From assembly GCA_937899435.1 (NCBI GenBank), contig CALBQG010000112.1, forward strand, positions 1 through 16,123: a stretch of 16,123 nt of DNA, given 5' to 3'. Positions 1 to 7,066 of the stretch are shown one piece after another (positions within the stretch are counted from its first letter, which is position 1; every line of letters starts with the position of its first letter). Below the pieces are notes generated by a model. That model worked only from the letters and a program-made list of their open reading frames with translations, made no database searches and was not told the origin of the DNA. The position numbers were made by a program, and so were the translations under genes. The DNA comes from UBA11540 sp003445125. Lineage in GTDB: Bacteria > Bacillota > Clostridia > Oscillospirales > Ruminococcaceae.

Positions 1-48
1 AGCTTGAACAATTTTTATTCTTATTTTTTGTCTAACTTTTTGGGGTCA
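1..48. mobile_element. Probable end of an IS3-family (IS150-like) insertion sequence, cut by the window edge
   Basis: Read on the minus strand from position 48, the sequence is TGACCCCAAAAAGTTAGACA (48 down to 29) followed by an A-rich leader. It begins with TG and resembles the terminal inverted repeats I recall for IS150-group IS3 elements. It lies just past the stop codon of the AraC gene, and the rest of the element, including any transposase, would be left of base 1. The second repeat and the target duplication cannot be seen, so this is a motif resemblance only. Confidence 0.45.
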
Positions 49-74
49 CTTCATTATGCAGTGCCTGCGGCATG

Positions 75-860
75 TTATTTTTCATATCTTCTGGCAAATT
101 CCTCACGATATTTTCGCGGTGAGATATTCAGCCTTTTGCGAAAAGTGTCCGTCATATACTGTTGGCATCCGAACCCGCAAGCCTGAGCGATATCAACAAT
201 CGGGATTTGACTGTTCCAAAGCATTTCCTTGGCGGCGCGAATGCGGACATCAGTCAGATAAGTATGCGGAGAGATTCCGAAGGCGGTGCGGAAAAGCGCA
301 CGCAGGTGCGATTCGCTCAGTCCCACAGAGGCGGCAACATCGCAAGTCAGAATATGTTCGCCGTAATGCGCTTCCATAAACGCCTTTGCGTTGCGGAGCG
401 TGGAAAAATGCTCGCCGCTTGCGTGCGATTTGTATTCGCCGTCCTTTACAATAAGATCGAGCAAAGCAAGCAACCTGCTGTTGAACAAAAGACATTCTTT
501 TTCCGTTTCGTGGAGGATGATCAGTTCGTGCATCAACTCACGGATTTGTTTCTTGTGCATGGCTTCAAAATACCGGGGCAGCTTATCAAGAAAAACTGCC
601 AGTTCTCCCGTAACTTCAAACTTGAGAAAGGCGGTTTTGAACGGCAAATAACTGTAGCGGACATCCCCGCAGCGTGCCAGCAAAAGATGATCGGCAAAAA
701 TACGGAGCGGTTTGCCGTTGAGGTAGGTGGTCAGTCCATCCTCCAAAAAATATTCAATTTCAAAATCCTTTGCAGTCCTTTGGGGTGAAACGGTAAGTGA
801 ACCGAATTCACTGCAATCGCAATAACCGCAACGGATGTTTTTGTGAAGAACGGAGAGCAA
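75..860 (-). CDS. AraC-family transcriptional regulator, 5' end probably lost
   Basis: The protein has an N-terminal sensing domain of the cupin-like AraC type, with a segment containing TVSPQRTAKDFEIEYFLEDG and a downstream ARCGDVRYSYLPF stretch. The last 95 or so residues form the double helix-turn-helix DNA-binding domain, with the characteristic patterns DVAASVGLSESHLRALFR and DIAQACGFGCQQYMTDTF and an ending like SPRKYREEF. Such proteins usually activate sugar-uptake or glycosidase genes in response to a ligand. The frame stays open to an ATG at 923, but that extension (MCHRQFK...) is antisense to the neighbouring DUF5107 coding sequence and looks non-native. The TTG at 858-860 gives MLSVLHKNIRCGYC, which looks like a family-type N-terminus, but it has no Shine-Dalgarno sequence. 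I therefore suspect that the original start and promoter were deleted. The family call is firm and the start is not. Confidence 0.85.
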   Translation of the reverse strand: MLSVLHKNIRCGYCDCSEFGSLTVSPQRTAKDFEIEYFLEDGLTTYLNGKPLRIFADHLLLARCGDVRYSYLPFKTAFLKFEVTGELAVFLDKLPRYFEAMHKKQIRELMHELIILHETEKECLLFNSRLLALLDLIVKDGEYKSHASGEHFSTLRNAKAFMEAHYGEHILTCDVAASVGLSESHLRALFRTAFGISPHTYLTDVRIRAAKEMLWNSQIPIVDIAQACGFGCQQYMTDTFRKRLNISPRKYREEFARRYEK

Positions 861-2903
861 GAGGTTTTTCGCGCAACCGTCGCATTGGATCCGAAAGAGT
901 GCCTTGAATTGCCTGTGGCACATTTCCCGTCAAAAGCAGAAGTGACCGTTTGCGCGGGAGGTGTTGTGCTGGCAGCATATGCGGAAAAAGAGCATGACGC
1001 CTTTTCCATGCCGGAACCGATTTCGGATATGCCGCTTGCGGCAAACATGACGGATCCTCAGGAGCTTTATCTTGCCGGTGTCCATGTGGGGCAGTACCGT
1101 GATCCCGCTGTGGAACCAGATAGCTATTTCAAGGAAGCGTTGAAGCGCAATCCGAAGCATATCCCGTCGCTGATTGCCATGGCACGATATGAGTACAACC
1201 GATATGCTTTTGAAAGCGCAAAAAAGTATGCACAACGCGCAATCGAGAATCTTTGTCTTTATAACGAGCGTCCCGAGAGCGGGGAAGCGTACTATGTGTA
1301 TGCACAGATTTTGGAAGCGGTCGGCGATTACGAGCGTGCGTATACCTATTATTATAAGTCTGCTTGGTCGGCGGATTGCGTAAATCCTTCGATGACACGG
1401 ATTGCGATGCTGGATGTCAGAAATAAAGATTATGTATCTGCTCGGCGGCACGCTGAAACAGCGTTGGACTACGGCAGAAACAACACCACGGCACAAGCGG
1501 TGCTTTTACTGGCAGAAAAAGTGCTCGGCGGTGACACAACGCAAATGGTTCGGGAATTACTCTGTGCGGATCCGTTGAATTATCTGCTGCGCTTTTTGTC
1601 CGATTCTTCGGATTTTTACGATCTCCTTGAAAGCAACCCGTTGGAGACTTGTCTGGATCTTGCGGCAGACCTTGCGGCAATGGGAGAACACGCAAAAATC
1701 GCAGAGCTTCTGAGCGGGCTCTTGAAGGCAAAACCGGACAGTGCACAGCCGATGCTGTATTACGCTCTCGGATATTTCCGCTTTCTTTCCGGGAAAGACG
1801 GAACGGAGGATTATCAAAAAGGGGCGCAGGCGACGATCGGCGCAACCTTCCCCGTGCGAAAAGAAGAACAAAAAATTCTTGGAGATGTCATCAGACGCAC
1901 GGGAGACAGTCGGGCAAAAATGCTTTTGGGATGTCTTTTGTACAATAAACGGCATTATGAGGCGGCAGCACGCCTGTGGGAATCCTGCAACGATGTCATT
2001 TCCGTGCGCAATCTCGCGGTGGCATATTTCAGTCATCTGAACCGTCGGGAAGAAGCACTTTCCCTCATGAAAAAAGCATTGGCACTTTCTCCCGATAACG
2101 AACAGTTGGTGTATGAAACGATCGTCTTAATGGACAAGCTCGGATTGCCGGCACGGGAGAAACTGGAGCTATTCTCTCGGTATCCCATTACCCGCGACGA
2201 TTGCTATACGGAACTTGCCAAGGCGTACAATCAGGCGGGAGAAGCGGAGCTTGCCGTGAAAACACTTTTGAGTCGGGAATTTGTGCCGTGTGAGGGCGGG
2301 GAACACGCGATTGCCGATCAGTATTTGTTTGCGCATTTGCAGATGGGACGGGACGCGCTGAATCGCGGGGAATTTGCACGTGCGCTGGAGCTTTTCCGTC
2401 ACGGACAAGTGTTGCCGCAGTCCTTGGGCGCAGGAATCTGGAATCATTGCAAACTCGTTCCGTTGAAGTATTTTGAAGCGGTCTGCCTTGAGAAACTCGG
2501 AGAAAAGACTGCGGCGGAGGAAATCTTCCGTTATATTGCTGAGATCGGAATCGAATACTTCAGCAATATGCACCTGAAAGAACTGCCGTATTATCAGGCA
2601 TATGCGTGGAAACACCTCGGTGAAGAACTGAAGGCACAGCAGACGGTCACGACATATCGTCACCTGTGGAGCCAAATCGAAAATCAAAAAGATAACGGCT
2701 TTTTCTCAACGACCCCGTTCTTTATTTCATTCACCGACGATCCCGCTGTTTTGCGTGAGGCACAGCATTGTTATTTGAATGCATTGATTGCCGATTGTAT
2801 GGGAAAAGACGAAACTGCCCGCGAGTTGTTGAAAAGGAGTTTGTCGCTGAATACCGAAAATCTTGCTGCATTGGATTTTCTGAATCATGGCTTTTTGCAA
2901 TAA
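843..2903 (+). CDS. C-terminal TPR half of a DUF5107-type protein, N-terminal domain missing
   Basis: These 686 residues correspond to the second half of DUF5107 family proteins, which are normally about 1000-1100 residues long. They begin near the small linker domain (EVFRATVALDPKE), pass the conserved ELYLAGVHVGQYRDP segment, run through degenerate tetratricopeptide repeats over roughly residues 95-640, and end with the family's GFFSTTPFFISFTDDP and a last TPR. The N-terminal beta-sandwich DUF5107 domain of some 430 residues is absent. Upstream DNA is occupied by the AraC gene on the other strand. The GTG at 843 is simply the first start in the open frame and has no convincing ribosome binding site. 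The body shows no frameshift or stop, so loss looks recent or the product is still made. In related genomes these proteins occur near AraC regulators and glycosidases, and the biochemical role is unknown. It ends in TAA before a strong terminator. Confidence 0.75.
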   Translation: MKNGEQEVFRATVALDPKECLELPVAHFPSKAEVTVCAGGVVLAAYAEKEHDAFSMPEPISDMPLAANMTDPQELYLAGVHVGQYRDPAVEPDSYFKEALKRNPKHIPSLIAMARYEYNRYAFESAKKYAQRAIENLCLYNERPESGEAYYVYAQILEAVGDYERAYTYYYKSAWSADCVNPSMTRIAMLDVRNKDYVSARRHAETALDYGRNNTTAQAVLLLAEKVLGGDTTQMVRELLCADPLNYLLRFLSDSSDFYDLLESNPLETCLDLAADLAAMGEHAKIAELLSGLLKAKPDSAQPMLYYALGYFRFLSGKDGTEDYQKGAQATIGATFPVRKEEQKILGDVIRRTGDSRAKMLLGCLLYNKRHYEAAARLWESCNDVISVRNLAVAYFSHLNRREEALSLMKKALALSPDNEQLVYETIVLMDKLGLPAREKLELFSRYPITRDDCYTELAKAYNQAGEAELAVKTLLSREFVPCEGGEHAIADQYLFAHLQMGRDALNRGEFARALELFRHGQVLPQSLGAGIWNHCKLVPLKYFEAVCLEKLGEKTAAEEIFRYIAEIGIEYFSNMHLKELPYYQAYAWKHLGEELKAQQTVTTYRHLWSQIENQKDNGFFSTTPFFISFTDDPAVLREAQHCYLNALIADCMGKDETARELLKRSLSLNTENLAALDFLNHGFLQ

Positions 2904-2941
2904 AGCAAAAGCGGAACTGCGGTTTCACGGTACGTAAATAT

Positions 2942-2979
2942 AAAGCCCGCCGTGTGTACTGGTACACACGGCGGGCTTT
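2942..2979. terminator. Bidirectional terminator between the DUF5107 remnant and galE
   Basis: This is an 18-base perfect inverted repeat (AAAGCCCGCCGTGTGTAC and its complement) around TG, giving at least a 17-bp GC-rich stem with a 4-nt loop. Short A and T runs flank both sides. It lies between two convergent genes that end at 2903 and 2993, so it can serve both. Confidence 0.85.
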
Positions 2980-2992
2980 GCTGTAAGAAAAA

Positions 2993-4000
2993 TTAAAGTC
3001 CGTTCGGATTGTTTTTGGTAAAGTTCCAGGAGTCACGGCACATCTCGTCAATGCCGCGGGTGGCAACCCAACCAAGCTCGTTCTTTGCTTTGGTGGCATC
3101 CGCATAGCAGACGGCAATGTCGCCGGGGCGGCGATCCACGATCTTATAGGGAACATTCTTGCCGCTGGCTTTCTCAAAGGCTTCCACAACCTGCAATACG
3201 CTGTATCCGTTGCCGGTACCGAGGTTGTACGTAAACACGCCGGTGTCCTTTGCAGCTTTTTCGACTGCTTTGAGATGTCCGAGTGCGAGGTCAACCACGT
3301 GAATGTAGTCACGCACACCGGTGCCGTCCGGAGTCGGATAGTCGTTGCCGTAAACACTCAGGCAAGGCAGTTTTCCAACCGCAACCTGAGCAATATACGG
3401 CAGCAGGTTGTTCGGAATACCGTTCGGGTCTTCACCGATCAGACCGCTTTCATGAGCACCGATCGGGTTGAAGTAGCGAAGCAGAACGATGCTCCACTCA
3501 TGATCCGAAACATAGAGGTCACGCAGAATATCTTCGATCATCAGTTTGGTGCTTCCGTAGGGGTTGGTGGTGTGCAGCTCGAAATCCTCTTTGATCGGCA
3601 CGGTCTTGGGAGAACCGTACACGGTGGCGGAAGAACTGAAAACGATTTTCTTGACATTGTGCGCCGCCATTACTTCGCAGAGAATGAGCGTGCCGGTAAT
3701 GTTGTTGTGATAATACTTCAAAGGAATACGTACCGATTCGCCGACTGCTTTCAAGCCTGCAAAATGAATGACGCATTCGATTTGATTCTCGTCAAAGATA
3801 CGGTTGAGCGCTTCACGGTCAAGAAGATCCGCTTCATAGAACTTGAAATCCTTGCCGGTAATTTTCTTGATGCGCGCAAGTGCTTCGGGCTTGGAGTTGT
3901 AGAAATTGTCCACAACCACAATGTCCTTTCCGCTGTTGAGCAGTTCCACACAGGTGTGTGAGCCGATGTATCCGGCGCCGCCGGTAACCAGAATAGCCAT
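2993..4000 (-). CDS. galE: UDP-glucose 4-epimerase
   Basis: GalE interconverts UDP-glucose and UDP-galactose in the cytoplasm using tightly bound NAD. It serves the Leloir pathway and supplies galactosyl donors for envelope polysaccharides. The 335-residue length matches the short-chain dehydrogenase-type epimerases. Visible motifs are the NAD-binding GGAGYIG at residues 7-13, Ser124 in FSSSATVYG (121-129) and the catalytic pair Tyr148/Lys152 in NPYGSTK, all where expected compared with E. coli GalE. The frame extends upstream to 4261, but the ATG at 4000 is the start: it gives the canonical MAILVTGGAGYIG N-terminus and has a GGAGGT ribosome binding site 7 bases upstream. It is a single-gene unit with its own promoter, divergent from ylxM, and shares a terminator with the convergent gene. 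UDP-GalNAc activity cannot be judged from sequence alone. Confidence 0.97.
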   Translation of the reverse strand: MAILVTGGAGYIGSHTCVELLNSGKDIVVVDNFYNSKPEALARIKKITGKDFKFYEADLLDREALNRIFDENQIECVIHFAGLKAVGESVRIPLKYYHNNITGTLILCEVMAAHNVKKIVFSSSATVYGSPKTVPIKEDFELHTTNPYGSTKLMIEDILRDLYVSDHEWSIVLLRYFNPIGAHESGLIGEDPNGIPNNLLPYIAQVAVGKLPCLSVYGNDYPTPDGTGVRDYIHVVDLALGHLKAVEKAAKDTGVFTYNLGTGNGYSVLQVVEAFEKASGKNVPYKIVDRRPGDIAVCYADATKAKNELGWVATRGIDEMCRDSWNFTKNNPNGL

Positions 4001-4037
4001 AATCCTACCTCCTGAAAATACATTTATCCATGCTTTT

Positions 4038-4066
4038 AGTATACGCAAAAGGGAGGAATAAGTCAA
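4038..4066 (-). promoter_or_regulatory. sigma-A-type promoter of galE
   Basis: On the minus strand, TTGACT (-35, 4066-4061) is separated by exactly 17 bases from TATACT (-10, 4043-4038). This places the transcription start about 30 bases upstream of the galE ATG, with the GGAGGT site in the leader. Confidence 0.8.
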
Positions 4067-4075
4067 TATAAATCG

Positions 4076-4085
4076 ATCAATTGAT
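4076..4085. other. Palindrome ATCAATTGAT between divergent promoters
   Basis: This perfect 10-bp palindrome, overlapped by ATCGAT at 4072-4077, lies about 10 bases upstream of the galE -35 box and 48 bases upstream of the ylxM -35 box. It could be an operator or an upstream AT-rich element. It could also be chance in AT-rich DNA. Confidence 0.3.
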
Positions 4086-4132
4086 ACAAAAATCCATAAA
4101 AAAGAATTTTTTTGCGTGTAAAGAAAAAACAC

Positions 4133-4161
4133 TTGACAGGCACGGAAAAGTAGTGTATAAT
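4133..4161 (+). promoter_or_regulatory. Perfect-consensus sigma-A promoter of the ylxM-ffh operon
   Basis: TTGACA at 4133-4138 and TATAAT at 4156-4161 are both exact consensus hexamers with the optimal 17-base spacer. The predicted transcription start is near 4168, which leaves a leader of only about 20 nt before the GTG of ylxM. This implies strong constitutive transcription of the SRP and ribosome genes. Confidence 0.93.
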
Positions 4162-4187
4162 ACAAAAGGTCGAAAGGCGGTGAGCGA

Positions 4188-4559
4188 GTGAGCAAAGATT
4201 GGAAAATTTCAGTCTTGTTGGATGTGTACGGGAAAATGTTTTTGACCGAGAAGCAATACAAGGTTGTGGATCTCTATTATAATGCCGATCTTTCTCTTTC
4301 CGAAATCGCTCAGCAGGAAGCCATTACGCGGCAGGGTGTCCGTGACAGTATCAAACGCGGCGAATTGACACTGCTGGAGGCTGAAGATAAACTCGGATTT
4401 TATAAGAAACAGCAGGAAACGGAAAAGCTGCTTGACGCTATTCGCAAGAGTGTGAATGCTGTTTTGGAAGAAAATCGGGAAAGCATAAGATCACGCACGG
4501 TCGAAAAACAAATGCAGTGGATTTTGACTTGTGTGGATCAGATGGATAGCGAAGAATAG
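4188..4559 (+). CDS. ylxM: YlxM-family helix-turn-helix protein, SRP operon
   Basis: YlxM is a small, mostly helical protein with a sigma-70 region 4-like helix-turn-helix. Its gene is almost always directly upstream of ffh in Firmicutes, and it has been linked to signal recognition particle function rather than shown to be a classical regulator. Here the 123-residue protein has the typical FLTEKQYKVVDLYYNADLS opening and the HTH stretch SEIAQQEAITRQGVRDSIKR at about residues 36-55, followed by a long charged helix. The start is GTG at 4188 with an AGGCGG ribosome binding site a few bases upstream, and no in-frame ATG gives a complete domain. It is the first gene of the operon and lies 12 bases ahead of ffh, so translation of the two may be coupled. 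Confidence 0.9.
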   Translation: MSKDWKISVLLDVYGKMFLTEKQYKVVDLYYNADLSLSEIAQQEAITRQGVRDSIKRGELTLLEAEDKLGFYKKQQETEKLLDAIRKSVNAVLEENRESIRSRTVEKQMQWILTCVDQMDSEE

Positions 4560-4571
4560 GCGGGTGATTGT

Positions 4572-5936
4572 TTGGCGTTTGAAGGTTTGACGGAAAAACT
4601 TACGTCGGTGTTCAAAAAACTTCGTACCCGCGGAAAACTTAACGAGAATGATGTCAAAGAGGTCATGCGGGAAATTCGTCTTGCCCTATTGGAAGCGGAT
4701 GTCAATTTCAAGGTGACCAAGGACTTCATTGCCGCTGTCAGTGAACGCTGCGTCGGAGAAGAAATCATGAACAGTCTGACACCTGCACAGCAGGTGATCA
4801 AGATTGTCAATGAAGAACTCATCAAACTGATGGGCGAGGAACAGAGCAAGCTGAATCTGGCACCGCATCCGCCGACGGTGGTACTGCTTTGCGGATTGCA
4901 GGGCGCCGGTAAAACCACCCACGCGGCAAAATTGGCGTTGTACCTGAAAAAAAATCAGGGACGCCGTCCGCTTTTGGTTGCGTGCGATATTTACAGACCG
5001 GCGGCAATTGAACAGTTGAAAATTGTCGGAGAAAAAGCGGGTGTTCCGGTCTTTGAAATGGGAACCGAAAATCCGGTGACGATTGCGCAAAAGGCAATCA
5101 GCCATGCAAAGGATCACGGAAACGACATTGTGATTCTGGATACGGCGGGTCGTCTGCACATTGACGAGCAATTGATGGGCGAACTGAAAAATATCAAAGA
5201 AAAGGTTCAGCCCAACGAAATTTTGTTGGTCATTGACGCCATGACGGGGCAGGATTCCGTCAATGTCGCCAAGGCATTTGATGAAGCACTGGGAATCACC
5301 GGTGTGATTCTGACCAAGCTTGACGGCGATACGCGCGGAGGCGCGGCGCTTTCCGTCAAAGCGGTGACGGGAAAACCGATCAAGTTTTGCGGAATCGGAG
5401 AAAAATTGGAGGATTTGGAACCGTTCCATCCGGATCGTATGGCATCGCGTATTCTCGGAATGGGCGATGTGCTGACGCTGATTGAAAAAGCACAAACCGA
5501 ATTTGACGATAAACAAGCGGCACAAATGGTCAAGCGGATGCAGGAAAACAAGTTCGATATGAACGATTTGCTGGATCAGATGCGCCAATTGAAAAAAATG
5601 GGACCGCTGCAATCGGTTCTCGGCATGATTCCCGGGGTGAAAGGAAAACTCACCGACGAGGATGCCGAAAAAGGCGAGAAGCAAATGGCAAAAACCGAGG
5701 CGATCATTTATTCGATGACGCTGAAGGAACGAGCCAAACCGGAAATTATCAATCCTCAGCGCAAGCGGCGTATTGCCGCAGGAAGCGGCACTTCGGTGGA
5801 AGAAGTCAACCGTTTGCTGAAGCAGTATGAGCAGATGAGGAAAATGATGAAGCAGTTTTCCGGTTTCGGGAAAAAAGGAAAACGGATGCCGAAAATGCCG
5901 GGAGGCTTCGGCGGCGGGTTCCCCACAGGATATTAA
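4572..5936 (+). CDS. ffh: Signal recognition particle protein Ffh (SRP54)
   Basis: Ffh is the GTPase of the signal recognition particle. It binds signal sequences of nascent chains together with 4.5S/scRNA and delivers ribosomes to FtsY at the membrane. The 454-residue protein has the N domain (1-90), the G domain with P-loop GLQGAGKTT (108-116), DTAGR (190-194) and TKLDGDTRGG (248-257), and the methionine-rich M domain (about 300-454). The RNA-binding helices around RRIAAGSGTSVEEVNRLLKQ lie near residues 399-418, and the tail is Gly/Met-rich. The start is TTG at 4572, giving the classic MAFEGLTEKL opening. It is preceded by an AGGCGGGTG ribosome binding site that overlaps the ylxM stop. All GTPase motifs are intact and length is normal. 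A small hairpin (ACCGC/GCGGT, 5936-5949) sits at the stop codon, but has no T-run. Confidence 0.98.
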   Translation: MAFEGLTEKLTSVFKKLRTRGKLNENDVKEVMREIRLALLEADVNFKVTKDFIAAVSERCVGEEIMNSLTPAQQVIKIVNEELIKLMGEEQSKLNLAPHPPTVVLLCGLQGAGKTTHAAKLALYLKKNQGRRPLLVACDIYRPAAIEQLKIVGEKAGVPVFEMGTENPVTIAQKAISHAKDHGNDIVILDTAGRLHIDEQLMGELKNIKEKVQPNEILLVIDAMTGQDSVNVAKAFDEALGITGVILTKLDGDTRGGAALSVKAVTGKPIKFCGIGEKLEDLEPFHPDRMASRILGMGDVLTLIEKAQTEFDDKQAAQMVKRMQENKFDMNDLLDQMRQLKKMGPLQSVLGMIPGVKGKLTDEDAEKGEKQMAKTEAIIYSMTLKERAKPEIINPQRKRRIAAGSGTSVEEVNRLLKQYEQMRKMMKQFSGFGKKGKRMPKMPGGFGGGFPTGY

Positions 5937-5981
5937 CCGCTTTTGCGGTCGATATAAATCAAAGCAGGAGGTGACAGTGTA

Positions 5982-6224
5982 ATGGCTGTAAAAATAAGAC
6001 TTCGCAGAATGGGCGCGAAAAAAGCTCCGTTCTATCGTATCGTTGTTGCAGATTCCAGATATCCGAGCGACGGAAGATTCATTGAAGAGATCGGTTACTA
6101 TGATCCCACAAAGAATCCGGTTGTCGTAAAGGTTGATGCCGATAAGGCTAAGTCTTGGATTGCAAACGGCGCTCAGCCGACCGAGACCGTTAAGTCGATT
6201 CTCAAAGCGAATAAAGTTCTTTAA
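5982..6224 (+). CDS. rpsP: 30S ribosomal protein S16
   Basis: S16 binds 16S rRNA early in 30S assembly and stabilises the 5' and central domains. The 80-residue protein carries the family's N-terminal signature MAVKIRLRRMGAKKAPFYRI, followed by VVADSRYPSDGRFIEEIGYYDP, and ends at the usual length. The ATG at 5982 has a strong AGGAGGTGA ribosome binding site ending about 8 bases upstream. It is the third gene of the operon, 45 bases after ffh, and is followed closely by khpA. This is the conserved ffh-rpsP-khpA-rimM-trmD arrangement of Firmicutes. Confidence 0.98.
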   Translation: MAVKIRLRRMGAKKAPFYRIVVADSRYPSDGRFIEEIGYYDPTKNPVVVKVDADKAKSWIANGAQPTETVKSILKANKVL

Positions 6225-6250
6225 TCTGAGCCAAGGAGGAAATAACGACT

Positions 6251-6484
6251 ATGAAAAATCTTCTGAAGGTTATCGCCCAAGGGCTGGTTGAAGACAAAGA
6301 AGCTGTGTCCGTAACCGTGGATGAGCCGAATGAAGACGGTGTAATCACCTATCATCTTCATGTGGCTGCCGACGATATGGGCAGAGTCATCGGCAAGCAG
6401 GGACGCATTGCCAAGTCGATCCGACTGGTCATGCGTGCGGCTGCGACAAAAAACGATCAGAAAATTTCAGTGGAAATTGACTGA
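6251..6484 (+). CDS. khpA: KH-domain RNA-binding protein KhpA (YlqC)
   Basis: KhpA is a 75-80 residue single KH domain that pairs with KhpB/Jag. It binds many RNAs and influences cell division and elongation in streptococci and related bacteria. The 77-residue protein shows the defining GxxG loop as GKQG at residues 48-51 within DDMGRVIGKQGRIAKSIRLV, and the preceding acidic strand typical of the family. The start ATG at 6251 has an AAGGAGG site 10-15 bases upstream. It is separated by 26 bases from rpsP and followed by a terminator-like hairpin, so it may be the last gene of the shorter operon transcript. Confidence 0.95.
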   Translation: MKNLLKVIAQGLVEDKEAVSVTVDEPNEDGVITYHLHVAADDMGRVIGKQGRIAKSIRLVMRAAATKNDQKISVEID

Positions 6485-6500
6485 GATGCGGTGAAGAATC

Positions 6501-6540
6501 AAAAAAGATGAAGCGGCAATTCCGTTTCATCTTTTTTCTT
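6501..6540 (+). terminator. Intrinsic terminator or attenuator between khpA and rimM
   Basis: AAAAAAGATGAAGCGG (6501-6516) pairs with CCGTTTCATCTTTTTT (6522-6537) over 16 positions with one G-U pair, around a 5-nt loop, and continues into T-rich sequence. It is located inside an otherwise continuous operon. The rimM ribosome binding site (GAGGA near 6545) begins just after the stem. The symmetrical A and T runs would allow function in both directions, but there is no convergent gene here. Confidence 0.8.
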
Positions 6541-6553
6541 CGTGAGGAAACGT

Positions 6554-7066
6554 ATGGAGAAATATTTGCAAAGCGGAAAAATCGTCACAACACACGGTGT
6601 GCGCGGAGAGGTAAAGGTTCAGCCATGGACCGATACGCCGGACGTGTTTTGTGCGTTAAAAAAAGTATACAGAACCAAAGGCGGCGAGGAATTGTCGGTA
6701 ACTTCGGCTCGCCCCCAAAAGGATATGGTGATTCTGAAGCTCCGGGGAATCGATACCGTGGAAGAAGCACAAAAGCTGGTTAATCGGATCCTGTATGTGG
6801 ATCGCGAGGATATTCTTCCCGAAGAAGGCGCGTATTTCATCGCCGATCTGATCGGATTGCGCGTGCTTGACGCGGACAGCGGAGAGGAGTACGGAACTCT
6901 TTCTGAAGTCACTTCGACCGGTGCAAACGATGTGTTTCATGTAAAAAAAACGGACGGAAAAATCAGCCTGGTGCCGAACCTGAAGAATGTTGTCGTGAAA
7001 ACGGACTTGGAGAACGGGGTTATGCTCATTCGTCCGCTGATAGGATTGATGGATTATGAGAATTGA
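6554..7066 (+). CDS. rimM: Ribosome maturation factor RimM
   Basis: RimM binds S19 and helps mature the 30S head and 16S rRNA 3' domain. The 170-residue protein shows the N-terminal RimM beta-barrel with GKIVTTHGVRGEVKVQPWTD (8-27) and the C-terminal PRC-barrel-like domain with IADLIGLRVLD (96-106) and STGANDVF (121-128). I chose the ATG at 6554, which gives MEKYLQSGKI and has GAGGA 5 bases upstream. An in-frame GTG at 6542 would add four residues, but it overlaps that binding site. The gene follows a terminator-like hairpin, and its 3' end overlaps trmD by 11 bases, so rimM and trmD are translationally coupled. I see no clear separate promoter for this pair. Confidence 0.96.
   Translation: MEKYLQSGKIVTTHGVRGEVKVQPWTDTPDVFCALKKVYRTKGGEELSVTSARPQKDMVILKLRGIDTVEEAQKLVNRILYVDREDILPEEGAYFIADLIGLRVLDADSGEEYGTLSEVTSTGANDVFHVKKTDGKISLVPNLKNVVVKTDLENGVMLIRPLIGLMDYEN

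Noticed and set aside
861..923. ATG-initiated N-terminal extension of the AraC protein
   Set aside because: These 21 codons are antisense to DUF5107-like coding sequence, have no Shine-Dalgarno site and do not look like AraC family sequence.
4001..4261. Upstream extension of the galE frame to 4261
   Set aside because: It runs through the galE promoter and into ylxM. The ATG at 4000 has the ribosome binding site and canonical N-terminus.
4686..5684. A 332-residue open frame antisense to ffh
   Set aside because: The sense strand encodes an unmistakable Ffh with all GTPase motifs. The antisense product has no recognisable features.
5936..5949. Small hairpin ACCGC-TTTT-GCGGT at the ffh stop codon
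   Set aside because: The stem is only five base pairs with no T-run, so it is too weak to call a terminator or S16 regulatory element.
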